Below are positions 1 through 6,207 of a stretch of 16,457 nt of DNA, piece after piece. Position 1 is the first letter of the stretch; the number at the start of each line of letters is the position of its first letter. Source of the DNA: Coriobacteriales bacterium (GTDB lineage: Bacteria > Actinomycetota > Coriobacteriia > Coriobacteriales > UBA8131); NCBI GenBank assembly GCA_031282085.1, contig JAITEK010000128.1:1-16457 (forward strand), read 5' to 3'. The notes beneath the pieces were generated by a model, which saw nothing but the letters and a program-made list of their open reading frames with translations, was not told the origin of the DNA and did not search any database. The position numbers and the translations under genes were made by a program.

Positions 1-647
1 TGGACTACCACTACGACCTCAGCCCGCGCACCACGCAGCAGGAGGTATTCAAGCGACAGCTCGCGCTTGCCAACGAGATGATGCTGCCGGTTGCCCTGCA
101 CCTCCGTGAGGCGCACGCCGATGGCCTGCGCATCCTCAAAGAGGAGGGCATGCCGGCCGCCGGTACGCTGCTGCACTGCTTCAACCTCGACTTTGAGACC
201 CTCAAACCCTTCCTCGATTTGGGCTGCCACGTTGCCTTTGGTGGTCCTCTGACCTTTAAGAAGAATGATGAACTGCGCGAGGCTGCGCGCCGCACACCGA
301 TAGAGCGCATTGTGACGGAGACAGACGCGCCGTTCATGGCGCCGGAGCCCTTGCGTGGGACCATCTGCGGTCCTGAGGACACGGTGTTCACGGCCGCCTG
401 TCTTGTGGAGGCCTTTGGCCTTGAGGGCCGTGAGGCCATCAGGCTGCTCACGCGCCTCTTTGAGAACGCACGCAACTTCTTTGACCGCGACACGAGTTCC
501 TGGCAGGACAACGCCAAAGCGGTCGCATTGTTAGTCGCGCAGGCAAAAGGCGTGGTTGCCGCGCCGTCAGCGGCTAAACCATCGGCATCTGCGGCTCCTG
601 CGGCCGCGCCAGTGCCCCCCGCGGCCACACCGCCCGCGTCATCCTGA
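1..647 (+). CDS. tatD: TatD family metal-dependent hydrolase (DNase), 5' end outside window
   Basis: TatD enzymes are TIM-barrel metal-dependent hydrolases with 3'-5' exonuclease/DNase activity, acting in the cytoplasm. The reading frame enters from the left edge (first full codon at 3) and ends with TGA at 645-647. The visible part begins LDYHYD, which in the family follows directly on the metal-binding GEIG motif, so the N-terminal HxH metal site and that motif lie upstream. Visible ligand regions are ALHLREA (His), LLHCFN (His) and TETDAPFMAP (the catalytic-type Asp). About 214 residues are present, of a family usual of about 255-265. The barrel should end near ENARNFF; after it comes a roughly 50-residue tail that becomes rich in Ala, Pro and Ser and is not part of the family domain. 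The next gene starts 23 nt downstream on the same strand, so they are probably co-transcribed. Family assignment is secure; symbol by family. Confidence 0.93.
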   Translation, partial: DYHYDLSPRTTQQEVFKRQLALANEMMLPVALHLREAHADGLRILKEEGMPAAGTLLHCFNLDFETLKPFLDLGCHVAFGGPLTFKKNDELREAARRTPIERIVTETDAPFMAPEPLRGTICGPEDTVFTAACLVEAFGLEGREAIRLLTRLFENARNFFDRDTSSWQDNAKAVALLVAQAKGVVAAPSAAKPSASAAPAAAPVPPAATPPASS

Positions 648-670
648 GAACCACCTTTAAGGAGCAACAC

Positions 671-1735
671 ATGGCAGACAGGAAGTCAGCTAAGAAAGAG
701 AACAAGCCCGACATCCTCTTTATCTCCGGCTCCCCGCGCAGCCGTACCTGCGTGGCGCTTATCGACCTCATCGAGCAGGGTGCTCGGCAATCCGGCGCCA
801 AGACCCAGCGGTTTTTGCTGTCCAAGAAGCGCATCAACCCCTGCATCGGTTGCGGCGGCTGCAACGAGACCGGCAACTGTGTGTTTGCCGGCAAGACGCA
901 CAACGGGCGCTTCATCGACGACTACCTTGAGCTTAAAGCCGTGCTTGAGCGCGTCGACGCGCTTGCCATCGTCGCTCCGTTGTACTTTGCGGGGCCGCCC
1001 GCCCAGCTCAAGGCCCTCTACGACCGCATGCAGCCTTACTGGGTGCGCCGCTATCTGCTGGGCCACACCGCGCCTGAGAAGCGCCCCGCCCAGCTCTTCG
1101 TCGTCGGCGGCGGCGGGGACGCTCACGGGCACGCACCGCTTGTCGGCTCAACAAAAAGCGCGCTGGCCGTTGCGGGCTTTAATCTGGAGAAGGTCAACAA
1201 TTTCATCGGCTTCTCCGCTCCCGGCGACGTGCCGGTCTTTCCGCGCGTGGAGGCGCTTGAAGGTTACAGTCATGCCCAACTTGCCCAGCTCAAGCGCGTA
1301 ACCGCCCAGCAGGAGGGGCTTGTGCAGCGCGCCATCGACGCCGGTGGGGCTTTTGCCCGTTTTGTTGTGAAGAAGAAGCAGGCAACCCAACTCGCCGAGC
1401 AGCTTGCCAAGGTGGAGGCCGAGCTCGACGCTCTCAGGAAAGTGGGGGATGTTGAGCGGCCCGAGCAGGCGGCGCCGATTGCGCCCAATCCCCGTGGCGG
1501 CATGCTCATCGACCACAAGGGTGAGTTGCAGGCCGAGATAGACCTCGAGTACAGCAATCTCATCTCCCGGACGCCTCGCGACGAGGCTCGGGGCGAGAAA
1601 GCTGAGAGTGGGGGAGAGGCCGAGGCCAGCTCCGGTGAGCAGGGAGAGGGCTCGGGGCCAGCAACGGAAGCGCCTCGTGTCGAGACGCCCACCGAGACGC
1701 CTGTCGGACCATCCGCCGACGAGGGCAAGGCGTGA
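671..1735 (+). CDS. flavodoxin-like NAD(P)H-dependent FMN reductase with coiled-coil and acidic C-terminal tail
   Basis: Residues 14-200 look like a flavodoxin-fold FMN reductase. There is an FMN phosphate loop SGSPRSRT (19-26), a Cys-rich CIGCGGCNETGNC segment (C58, C61, C64, C70) and a flavin-contacting APLYFAGPPAQLK stretch (102-114). The CxxCxxC pattern is common in 'iron-sulfur flavoprotein'-like NADPH-dependent reductases and may hold an Fe-S cluster or reactive thiols; the substrate is unknown. Family members are usually about 180-250 residues, while this one has 354. Residues about 232-262 form a likely coiled coil (KKKQATQLAEQLAKVEAEL), and from about 300 the chain is Glu/Gly/Pro/Ser-rich and probably disordered. 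The start is set by AAGGAG at 659-664, 6 nt before ATG. The stop overlaps the GTG start of rsmA, so the two are probably translationally coupled. Fold confident, function not. Confidence 0.85.
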   Translation: MADRKSAKKENKPDILFISGSPRSRTCVALIDLIEQGARQSGAKTQRFLLSKKRINPCIGCGGCNETGNCVFAGKTHNGRFIDDYLELKAVLERVDALAIVAPLYFAGPPAQLKALYDRMQPYWVRRYLLGHTAPEKRPAQLFVVGGGGDAHGHAPLVGSTKSALAVAGFNLEKVNNFIGFSAPGDVPVFPRVEALEGYSHAQLAQLKRVTAQQEGLVQRAIDAGGAFARFVVKKKQATQLAEQLAKVEAELDALRKVGDVERPEQAAPIAPNPRGGMLIDHKGELQAEIDLEYSNLISRTPRDEARGEKAESGGEAEASSGEQGEGSGPATEAPRVETPTETPVGPSADEGKA

Positions 1736-2697
1736 CCGTCTACTCGCCTCTCGCGTCGCCCAAGGCCACCATCGACTGCCTGACGCGGTGGGGCATTGGT
1801 ACCCGTAAATCACTGGGACAGCACTTCCTCATCGACGATGGTGTGGTAGGGCGCATTCTGCGCTTGGCCGACCTTTCGCCCGACGAACTGGTGCTTGAGG
1901 TAGGGCCGGGCATCGGCACCCTCACAGAGGCCCTGCTGCGAGCAGGTGCACGAGTGGTGGCCATCGAGAAGGACGAGCGCCTTGTGCCCGTGCTGACAGA
2001 CCTTTCTGCCCGCTACCCCGCCCGCTTCACCCTCATCAACGCCGACGCCCTCGACGTGGCAAGTGGGACAAAAGGGGGGACGTCAGGGGGGACGGGACAA
2101 AAAGGGGACACTTGCCCCGTCCCCCCTGAACCGTCCTCTTTTTGCTCGGCCCCCCCTCCCACGTCCCTCGTTGCCAATCTGCCGTATGCGGTAGCGGCGA
2201 CCATCGTGCTCAGCTATTTTGAGTATCTGCTAACACTCAAGAGCGCAACCGTTATGGTGCAGAAGGAGGTCGCCGCGCGCATGGCGGCTGAGCCGGGCTC
2301 AAAGGATTATGGCGCCTATACCGTTAAGCTGCGGCTTCTTGCGCAGGCTCAGGCCAGCTTTGCCGTGAGCCGTACGAGCTTTTTGCCACCGCCGCGGGTC
2401 GACTCCACGGTTATCCGCCTTGTGCGTCATGCCGAGCAGCCGAGCGCCTCGCAGCTTGCCCTTGCCTTCATGGTCATCGAGGCCGCCTTTGCCGAGCGCC
2501 GCAAGACCATCCGCAACTCCATGCGCTCGTATTTTGCCACCCACGCACTCGACCCGTTGCTGGTAGACGCCTTGCTCGCGACTGCCGGCATCCCGCCCAC
2601 CTGCCGTGGCGAAGCCCTCGGTGTCAGCGAGTACCAAGCCCTCGCCGCCGCCGCCCGTCATTTTGGCCTTATGCCGGAATCCCGTCGCGAGCGATAG
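1732..2697 (+). CDS. rsmA: 16S rRNA (adenine(1518)-N(6)/adenine(1519)-N(6))-dimethyltransferase RsmA (KsgA), with in-frame palindromic insert
   Basis: RsmA dimethylates two adjacent adenines in the helix 45 loop of 16S rRNA, a late 30S maturation step using S-adenosylmethionine. Visible motifs are KSLGQHFL (26-33), the SAM-binding EVGPGIGTLTEALL (56-69), IEKD (78-81), the acidic NADAL (103-107), the catalytic NLPY (149-152) and the conserved FLPPPRVDSTVIRL later on. The start is GTG, in a 4-nt overlap with the upstream stop. Length is 321 residues against a usual 260-290. Most of the excess is at residues about 110-144, a Gly/Thr- then Pro/Ser-rich stretch encoded by a DNA quasi-palindrome (2053-2166). 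In E. coli and B. subtilis about 20 residues separate the NADAL-type Asp from NLPY; here there are 44. All catalytic motifs are intact on both sides and the frame is open, so the gene is probably functional. Actinobacterial rsmA is often followed by ispE; that is not the case here. Confidence 0.95.
   Translation: MTVYSPLASPKATIDCLTRWGIGTRKSLGQHFLIDDGVVGRILRLADLSPDELVLEVGPGIGTLTEALLRAGARVVAIEKDERLVPVLTDLSARYPARFTLINADALDVASGTKGGTSGGTGQKGDTCPVPPEPSSFCSAPPPTSLVANLPYAVAATIVLSYFEYLLTLKSATVMVQKEVAARMAAEPGSKDYGAYTVKLRLLAQAQASFAVSRTSFLPPPRVDSTVIRLVRHAEQPSASQLALAFMVIEAAFAERRKTIRNSMRSYFATHALDPLLVDALLATAGIPPTCRGEALGVSEYQALAAAARHFGLMPESRRER
2053..2166. repeat. REP/MITE-like GC-rich quasi-palindrome inside rsmA
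   Basis: A 14-bp perfect inverted repeat, TCAGGGGGGACGGG (2083-2096) against CCCGTCCCCCCTGA (2116-2129), flanks a 19-nt centre. A second imperfect pair, about 2065-2081 (GGACAAAAGGGGGGACG) against 2131-2147 (CCGTCCTCTTTTTGCTC), shares the same centre at 2106. An outermost pair, GACGTGG (2053-2059) and CCACGTC (2159-2165), is centred close by at 2109. The base composition (runs of G, then runs of C, with AAAAA/TTTTT blocks) is unlike the surrounding coding sequence. It resembles the GGGGACA/TGTCCCC type of dispersed palindromic elements associated in other genomes with Y1/RAYT transposases; that family link is from memory and untested. It is translated without stop or frameshift. Confidence 0.8.
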
Positions 2698-2713
2698 CGG
2701 GCGACGCTTGGAG

Positions 2714-2760
2714 AGCGCGTAGCGCGACACACGATTACCGCAGCAACCGTGTGCTGCGCT
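2714..2760. repeat. intergenic repeat with strong hairpin downstream of rsmA
   Basis: Bases 2714-2736 match a site at 11423-11445 at 19 of 23 positions, all four differences being transitions. The core AGCGCGACACACG (2721-2733) recurs exactly at 16333-16345. In this copy 2721-2733 can pair with 2748-2760 (CGTGTGCTGCGCT) across a 14-nt loop, with one mismatch and one G-T wobble. There is no following T-run, so this is not a canonical intrinsic terminator, though it could stabilise the rsmA mRNA 3' end. Confidence 0.6.
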
Positions 2761-2790
2761 CTTAGTAGGGGGATGATTGCTGACGCGGCC

Positions 2791-2804
2791 AAAGATTCCC
2801 GCGC
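2791..2804. repeat. half copy of ATTCCCGCGC palindromic repeat
   Basis: AAAGATTCCCGCGC is identical to 11386-11399, where it is the left arm of a complete hairpin. Here the right arm is missing, so this looks like a decayed or truncated copy. It sits about 55 nt from a copy of the AGCGCGACACACG repeat, as it does (in the other order) near 11400. Confidence 0.5.
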
Positions 2805-2958
2805 AAAGCCCGAGAACAACAAAAAGGTTGCTCTTTGAGGGAGTAAAATTGCGAAAAAATGTCGATAAAGGCTCTGTAGAAGTGTGGAAAAGTCTCAAAT
2901 GGTATCATTGGGAAATACGGAAAAGCGCTAAGAGACGGCGGTTGGTTTTGCCTTTCAG
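2805..2958 (+). other. AT-richer leader region before the flavoprotein gene
   Basis: This stretch (A-runs around 2821-2865, then 2885-2920) is visibly richer in A and T than anything else nearby. It carries the only extended -10-like element I see (2900-2908). It probably holds the promoter of the downstream oxidoreductase. A 61-codon TTG-start frame crosses it (2777-2962), but its Lys/Arg-rich translation matches no family I know and it has no convincing ribosome binding site, so I do not call it a gene. Confidence 0.4.
2900..2908 (+). promoter_or_regulatory. candidate extended -10 (TGGTATCAT) for the flavoprotein gene
   Basis: TGGTATCAT fits the TGn-TATnAT extended -10 pattern, which needs no good -35; none is visible 17 nt upstream. 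Transcription would start near 2915, giving a leader of about 44 nt. The same TATCAT hexamer occurs upstream of five other genes in this window. Confidence 0.4.
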
Positions 2959-4224
2959 ATGAGAATAGAGGTGTTGAGGGAAGTGCGCGGACCGAGAGCG
3001 TGCGAATCGGATGTCCTTGTCGTCGGCGGTGGAGCAGCGGGGCTTATGGCTGCAGTTGTCGCGGCGCGTACAGGAGCCGCGGTGACCCTCCTTGAGCGCG
3101 GCGAGCGCGTGGGCAAGAAGGTATTGGCTACGGGCAACGGGCGCTGCAACCTGAGCAACACGGCGATTGAGGGGGCGAGTGGCTCGGCGTACTACAACAA
3201 CCCCGATTTTGTCGCGCCCACGCTTAGCCGTTACGGCTGCGAGGTGGTGCGCGCGTTCTTTGAGGAACTCGGCCTGCTGACGATTGCCGACGAGCGCGGC
3301 TGGGTCTTTCCGCGTACGCGCTCGGCGAACTCCGTTCTCGATGTGTTGTGGGCCCAGGTGCGACGTCTGGGCGTTGAGGTGCATACTGGCTGCACCGCGC
3401 GCCGCCTGAGCGCTGACGCGCACGATGAGCACAGCGAGCACAGGCGCCTGCTGGTGGAGACAGACAAGCAGGATTTTGCGGGTCGTGCGGTCGTGCTGGC
3501 CTGCGGCGTGGTGCCCGACCTTGCGGCCCTTGCCTGTCAACAGACGTTGGGGGCCACTCCGATACTGGGTCCACTCAAAACCGCCGCCGAGCCGCTCAAG
3601 GGCCTTGATGGACTCCGCGTGAACTGCCGCGTGCGCCTGTTGGATGGCCGTGCGTGCGTTGGGGAGGAAACCGGCGAGATACTGTTTCGCAACTACGGCG
3701 TCTCCGGCATCGCCATCTTTAACCTGAGCCGCCTCGCTTCGCCGGGGCAGGTGCTCTCGCTCGACCTGTTCCCCGAGCTCACGGAGGCCGAGCTGATGGC
3801 TCTGCTTACCGAGCGCCTGCGCCTGCTGGCTGGCCCCCTGCGGCCCTCCGCCGAGCTGAACGCTGCGGACTTCCTCACCGGTACGCTTCATGCGCGCCTC
3901 GCGTTGGCGGTGCTGAGCGCCGCGGGACTGCGGCCAACGGAGGTGCTCAACCCGACTGCCCTGCCGCGCCTGGCGCATGTCCTCAAGGATTACCGCTTGG
4001 CGGTGCGCGGCGGCCCCACCGAGGTGCAGGCGCAGGTCACGCGCGGTGGGCTGGATCCGCAGCAGTTCAGCCCCGCGACGCTTGAGTCACGCACGCACCC
4101 CGGACTTTTCGCGGCAGGCGAGTGCCTGAGCATAGACGGCCCCTGCGGCGGCTTCAACCTTCACTGGGCCTGGTCTTCCGCCCTCCTTGCCGCTATCCAA
4201 GCCACCGCGGCTATGCGCTCATAG
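2959..4224 (+). CDS. HI0933/BaiN-family NAD(P)/FAD-dependent oxidoreductase
   Basis: The N-terminal Rossmann FAD motif DVLVVGGGAAGLMAA (18-32) is followed by the family-specific KKVLATGNGRCNLSN (53-67). The C-terminal signature FAAGECLSIDGPCGG then FNLHWAWSSALLAA closes the FAD site. At 421 residues it has the usual family size (about 400-420). Proteins of this family are flavoproteins annotated as 'aminoacetone oxidase family' or BaiN-like; the substrate is generally unknown and cannot be read here. The start is uncertain. ATG 2959 lacks a clear Shine-Dalgarno and leaves about 17 residues before the FAD motif, whereas relatives begin almost directly at it; in-frame GTG codons at 2971 and 2983 are alternatives. 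It has its own likely promoter in the AT-richer upstream region, and terC follows after 119 nt. Confidence 0.9.
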   Translation: MRIEVLREVRGPRACESDVLVVGGGAAGLMAAVVAARTGAAVTLLERGERVGKKVLATGNGRCNLSNTAIEGASGSAYYNNPDFVAPTLSRYGCEVVRAFFEELGLLTIADERGWVFPRTRSANSVLDVLWAQVRRLGVEVHTGCTARRLSADAHDEHSEHRRLLVETDKQDFAGRAVVLACGVVPDLAALACQQTLGATPILGPLKTAAEPLKGLDGLRVNCRVRLLDGRACVGEETGEILFRNYGVSGIAIFNLSRLASPGQVLSLDLFPELTEAELMALLTERLRLLAGPLRPSAELNAADFLTGTLHARLALAVLSAAGLRPTEVLNPTALPRLAHVLKDYRLAVRGGPTEVQAQVTRGGLDPQQFSPATLESRTHPGLFAAGECLSIDGPCGGFNLHWAWSSALLAAIQATAAMRS

Positions 4225-4287
4225 TGCCTGTGCAACGGAATGAAAACACCGTGGTATTTGTGAGGTACATCCGCACGATGGATACCG

Positions 4288-4293
4288 TATCAT
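4288..4293 (+). promoter_or_regulatory. candidate -10 (TATCAT) for the terC-family gene
   Basis: A TATCAT hexamer lies 50 nt upstream of the TTG start, in the 119-nt gap after the flavoprotein gene. No matching -35 is visible at 16-18 nt; a TTGTGA at 4258 is too far upstream. Support is the recurrence of the hexamer before other genes in the window. Confidence 0.3.
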
Positions 4294-4330
4294 TAACAGT
4301 CATCACCACGTTGGCAACGTAACCTATGAT

Positions 4331-4346
4331 GGGAGCACACTAATTG
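4331..4346 (+). promoter_or_regulatory. Shine-Dalgarno deciding a TTG start
   Basis: GGGAG (4331-4335) stands 8 nt before TTG (4344-4346). No in-frame ATG or GTG is available near the expected N-terminus, and the translation from TTG gives the typical TerC beginning (short hydrophilic start, then the first membrane helix). Confidence 0.7.
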
Positions 4347-5159
4347 GAGCTATTCGCACCCTTCTTCACTGCTGAAGGCTGGCTGAGCCTGCTGACGCTC
4401 ATCTTCCTTGAGATGGTTCTCGGAATCGACAACCTCGTTTTTATCGCGATAACCACCGACCGACTCCCCGAGGAGAAGAAGCCCCTCGGACGCCGCTTTG
4501 GCCTTATCGCCGCGCTCATCATGCGGATCATGCTGCTGAGTCTCGGCTTTCTCGTCATCCATCTCACGGCGACGCTCTTTACCCTGCCGTTTACCATCCC
4601 GGGTACCGACCCCGCGATAAACGCCAAGGACCTCATCCTGCTTCTGGGCGGCCTGTACCTTGTGTATAAGGGCATCGTTGAGATAAAGGAGAAGGTGTCG
4701 CGCGAAGCGATCGCCGAGGAGCACGCCCATCCCGACGAGAAGAAGGCTGGCAAGATAAGCCTCGCGCAGGCCATCGGCACCATCGCTGTTATGGACATGA
4801 TATTCTCGCTCGACTCCGTTATCACGGCACTCGGTATGAGCGGCGAGATACTCATCATGATAATCGCCGTCATGCTGGCCGTCTTTGTTATGATTATCTT
4901 CGCGGACCCCATCTCGGAGTTCATCAACAATAACCCGGAGATGAAGATACTGGCGCTCGTGTTCATCGTCGCCATCGGCGTAAAGCTTGTGGCGGAGTCG
5001 CTGGGCGTCGAGATACTCATTGAGGGGACCGAGATCGAGGCGATGGACATCATCCTCTACTTCGCGATGGGCTTCTCACTGGTGATAACCGTCATCCAGA
5101 TGGTCTACAACAACCGCGTCGAGAAACACCACACCGACAAGGAGACCAAAGGCGACTAA
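4344..5159 (+). CDS. TerC family integral membrane protein
   Basis: TerC/Alx proteins are multi-helix membrane proteins linked to tellurite resistance and, in better-studied bacteria, to Mn2+ export and metalation of exported proteins. The two signature acidic motifs inside helices are present: EMVLGIDN (23-30) and DMIFSLDSV (151-159). Strongly hydrophobic segments lie at about 11-36, 52-78, 96-110, 142-163, 168-189, 201-219 and 234-256, so about seven helices. A charged loop at 113-137 (KEKVSREAIAEEHAHPDEKK) separates the two halves, and the C-terminus is charged. At 271 residues this is the single-domain form, without CBS or CorC domains. The start is TTG with a good Shine-Dalgarno. The stop overlaps the stop of the converging lipid-kinase gene by 4 nt. 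The transported metal cannot be told from sequence. Confidence 0.92.
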   Translation: MELFAPFFTAEGWLSLLTLIFLEMVLGIDNLVFIAITTDRLPEEKKPLGRRFGLIAALIMRIMLLSLGFLVIHLTATLFTLPFTIPGTDPAINAKDLILLLGGLYLVYKGIVEIKEKVSREAIAEEHAHPDEKKAGKISLAQAIGTIAVMDMIFSLDSVITALGMSGEILIMIIAVMLAVFVMIIFADPISEFINNNPEMKILALVFIVAIGVKLVAESLGVEILIEGTEIEAMDIILYFAMGFSLVITVIQMVYNNRVEKHHTDKETKGD

Positions 5160-6079
5160 CTTCTGGTCAGGCGTTCGTACTCCTGGTTGGTTACGATGAG
5201 GCGGGTAGCGCCCACGAGGGTGCGGGCCAAAAACGGCGTCTGGCTGTTCGGCGCCTCGCCGTCGTATTGCAGGTGGAGAACAGGGTCGGAACTCACGCGC
5301 ACCGTCTTGGCGCGGAAGGTCTCGATGGCGTCGGCCCGGTAGGGAAAGCCTCCCGTCCTGTCGAGGAACGCCGCAAAGAAGGCAGGTAGCAGCTCCACGG
5401 CCGTGTGGGGCTTCACCACGGCGACCTCAAGCATCCCATCGCGCGCGTCGTTGGCGTGGGTGATGGAGATGTCCGGGTAGATCTTCGCGAAGTTGAGGAC
5501 CAACACGGCGATACCGTCGGTCTCAACGGTCTCCCCGTCCAACTCAAGGGTAAAGTGGGCCAGCATTGGGTTGGGGTTGGCAACGGCTGCGGCGACATAG
5601 GCGCCCGGCCCGAGCGACTCCTTGAGCCGTGCCGCATCCGCCATGATGGTCGCGTCGTAGCCAGCGCCTGCGGCAACGACAAAACCCCTGGTCTGCGGCC
5701 CCTCGTCCGTCTCAAACTCGATCTCTCCCAAGTCAAAGTCCAAGGTTCTTGAGGCGCGCACCAGGTCAACAAGGGCATACGGCTCCTCGGGCTGATCGAG
5801 ATTCGTCGTGAGCAGGTTGCCCGTACCCGCAGGGAAGGGCAGGATGGGGATGCCGGTTGAGCGCAGCGTGTAGCACGTGGCCGCTATCGTGCCGTCGCCA
5901 CCGGCGGCCACCACAAGGTCGCAACCGGCGGTGTCGGCCAGCAGCGACTCCACCGGCGTGTGCCCGTCGGTATGGCGAAGGATGAACTCGTCGCCGTCCT
6001 GTGCGAGCTTGCGCATGAACTCGAAGATGGAACCGTCGCGCAACCCGGATTGCAGATTATTGATGATGAGGACCTTCAT
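5156..6079 (-). CDS. diacylglycerol kinase family lipid kinase (DagK/YegS-like)
   Basis: These enzymes phosphorylate diacylglycerol or related lipids with ATP; in Gram-positives they recycle the diacylglycerol released during lipoteichoic acid or glycolipid synthesis. The nucleotide-binding GGDGT is at 60-64, followed by PFPAGTGNLLTTNL (81-94), equivalent to the family's P-x-GTGNDxA motif. Later parts (GFVVAAGAGYDATIM, then DARDGMLEVAVV and LQYDGEAPN) match the C-terminal beta-sandwich with its metal-site and DGE-like elements. At 307 residues it has normal length. ATG 6079 has only a distant GAGAGG 13 nt upstream, and no other in-frame start precedes it. The gene is divergent from rnd across a 128-nt gap containing a dyad, and convergent with terC. 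The exact lipid substrate is not readable. Confidence 0.92.
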   Translation of the reverse strand: MKVLIINNLQSGLRDGSIFEFMRKLAQDGDEFILRHTDGHTPVESLLADTAGCDLVVAAGGDGTIAATCYTLRSTGIPILPFPAGTGNLLTTNLDQPEEPYALVDLVRASRTLDFDLGEIEFETDEGPQTRGFVVAAGAGYDATIMADAARLKESLGPGAYVAAAVANPNPMLAHFTLELDGETVETDGIAVLVLNFAKIYPDISITHANDARDGMLEVAVVKPHTAVELLPAFFAAFLDRTGGFPYRADAIETFRAKTVRVSSDPVLHLQYDGEAPNSQTPFLARTLVGATRLIVTNQEYERLTRS

Positions 6080-6124
6080 AAGCCTGGTGCAACCTCTCTT
6101 TAGTGCCGTTTAACGTCGTCGATA

Positions 6125-6137
6125 CTTCCCGGGGAAG
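6125..6137. promoter_or_regulatory. operator-like dyad between dagK-like gene and rnd
   Basis: CTTCCCGGGGAAG is a perfect odd palindrome with arms CTTCCC/GGGAAG. A further CTTCCC half-site lies at 6155-6160, about three helical turns away. It is in the divergent intergenic gap, upstream of both genes, as expected for a repressor or activator site. No regulator is encoded nearby, so this is only a structural suggestion. Confidence 0.3.
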
Positions 6138-6170
6138 CGCCGGATAACTCATCGCTTCCCTAGTGGTACC

Positions 6171-6176
6171 ATGATA
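6171..6176 (-). promoter_or_regulatory. candidate -10 (TATCAT on minus strand) for the lipid kinase
   Basis: The plus-strand ATGATA reads TATCAT on the minus strand, 91 nt upstream of the lipid-kinase ATG. It overlaps a GATACT (6173-6178) in the forward direction that could serve rnd. No clear -35 is visible for either direction. Confidence 0.3.
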
Positions 6177-6207
6177 CTCTACGATGTTGGACAGGGAAAC
6201 GAGGCGG

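Noticed and set aside
2053..2166. Frameshift or pseudogene in rsmA
   Set aside because: The frame stays open through the palindrome and the conserved NLPY and C-terminal motifs follow in the same frame, so this is an insertion, not a disruption.
2721..2764. Rho-independent terminator after rsmA
   Set aside because: The hairpin is good, but it is followed by CTTAGTAGGG rather than a T-run, so I list it as a repeat hairpin only.
2777..2962. 61-codon small open frame in the rsmA to flavoprotein gap
   Set aside because: TTG start, no good ribosome binding site, crosses a repeat remnant and the likely promoter; the Lys/Arg-rich product has no recognisable features.
2905..3978. 357-codon antisense frame opposite the flavoprotein gene
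   Set aside because: Basic, Gln/Arg/Ala-rich translation with no recognisable domain; a shadow of a gene with clear FAD motifs.
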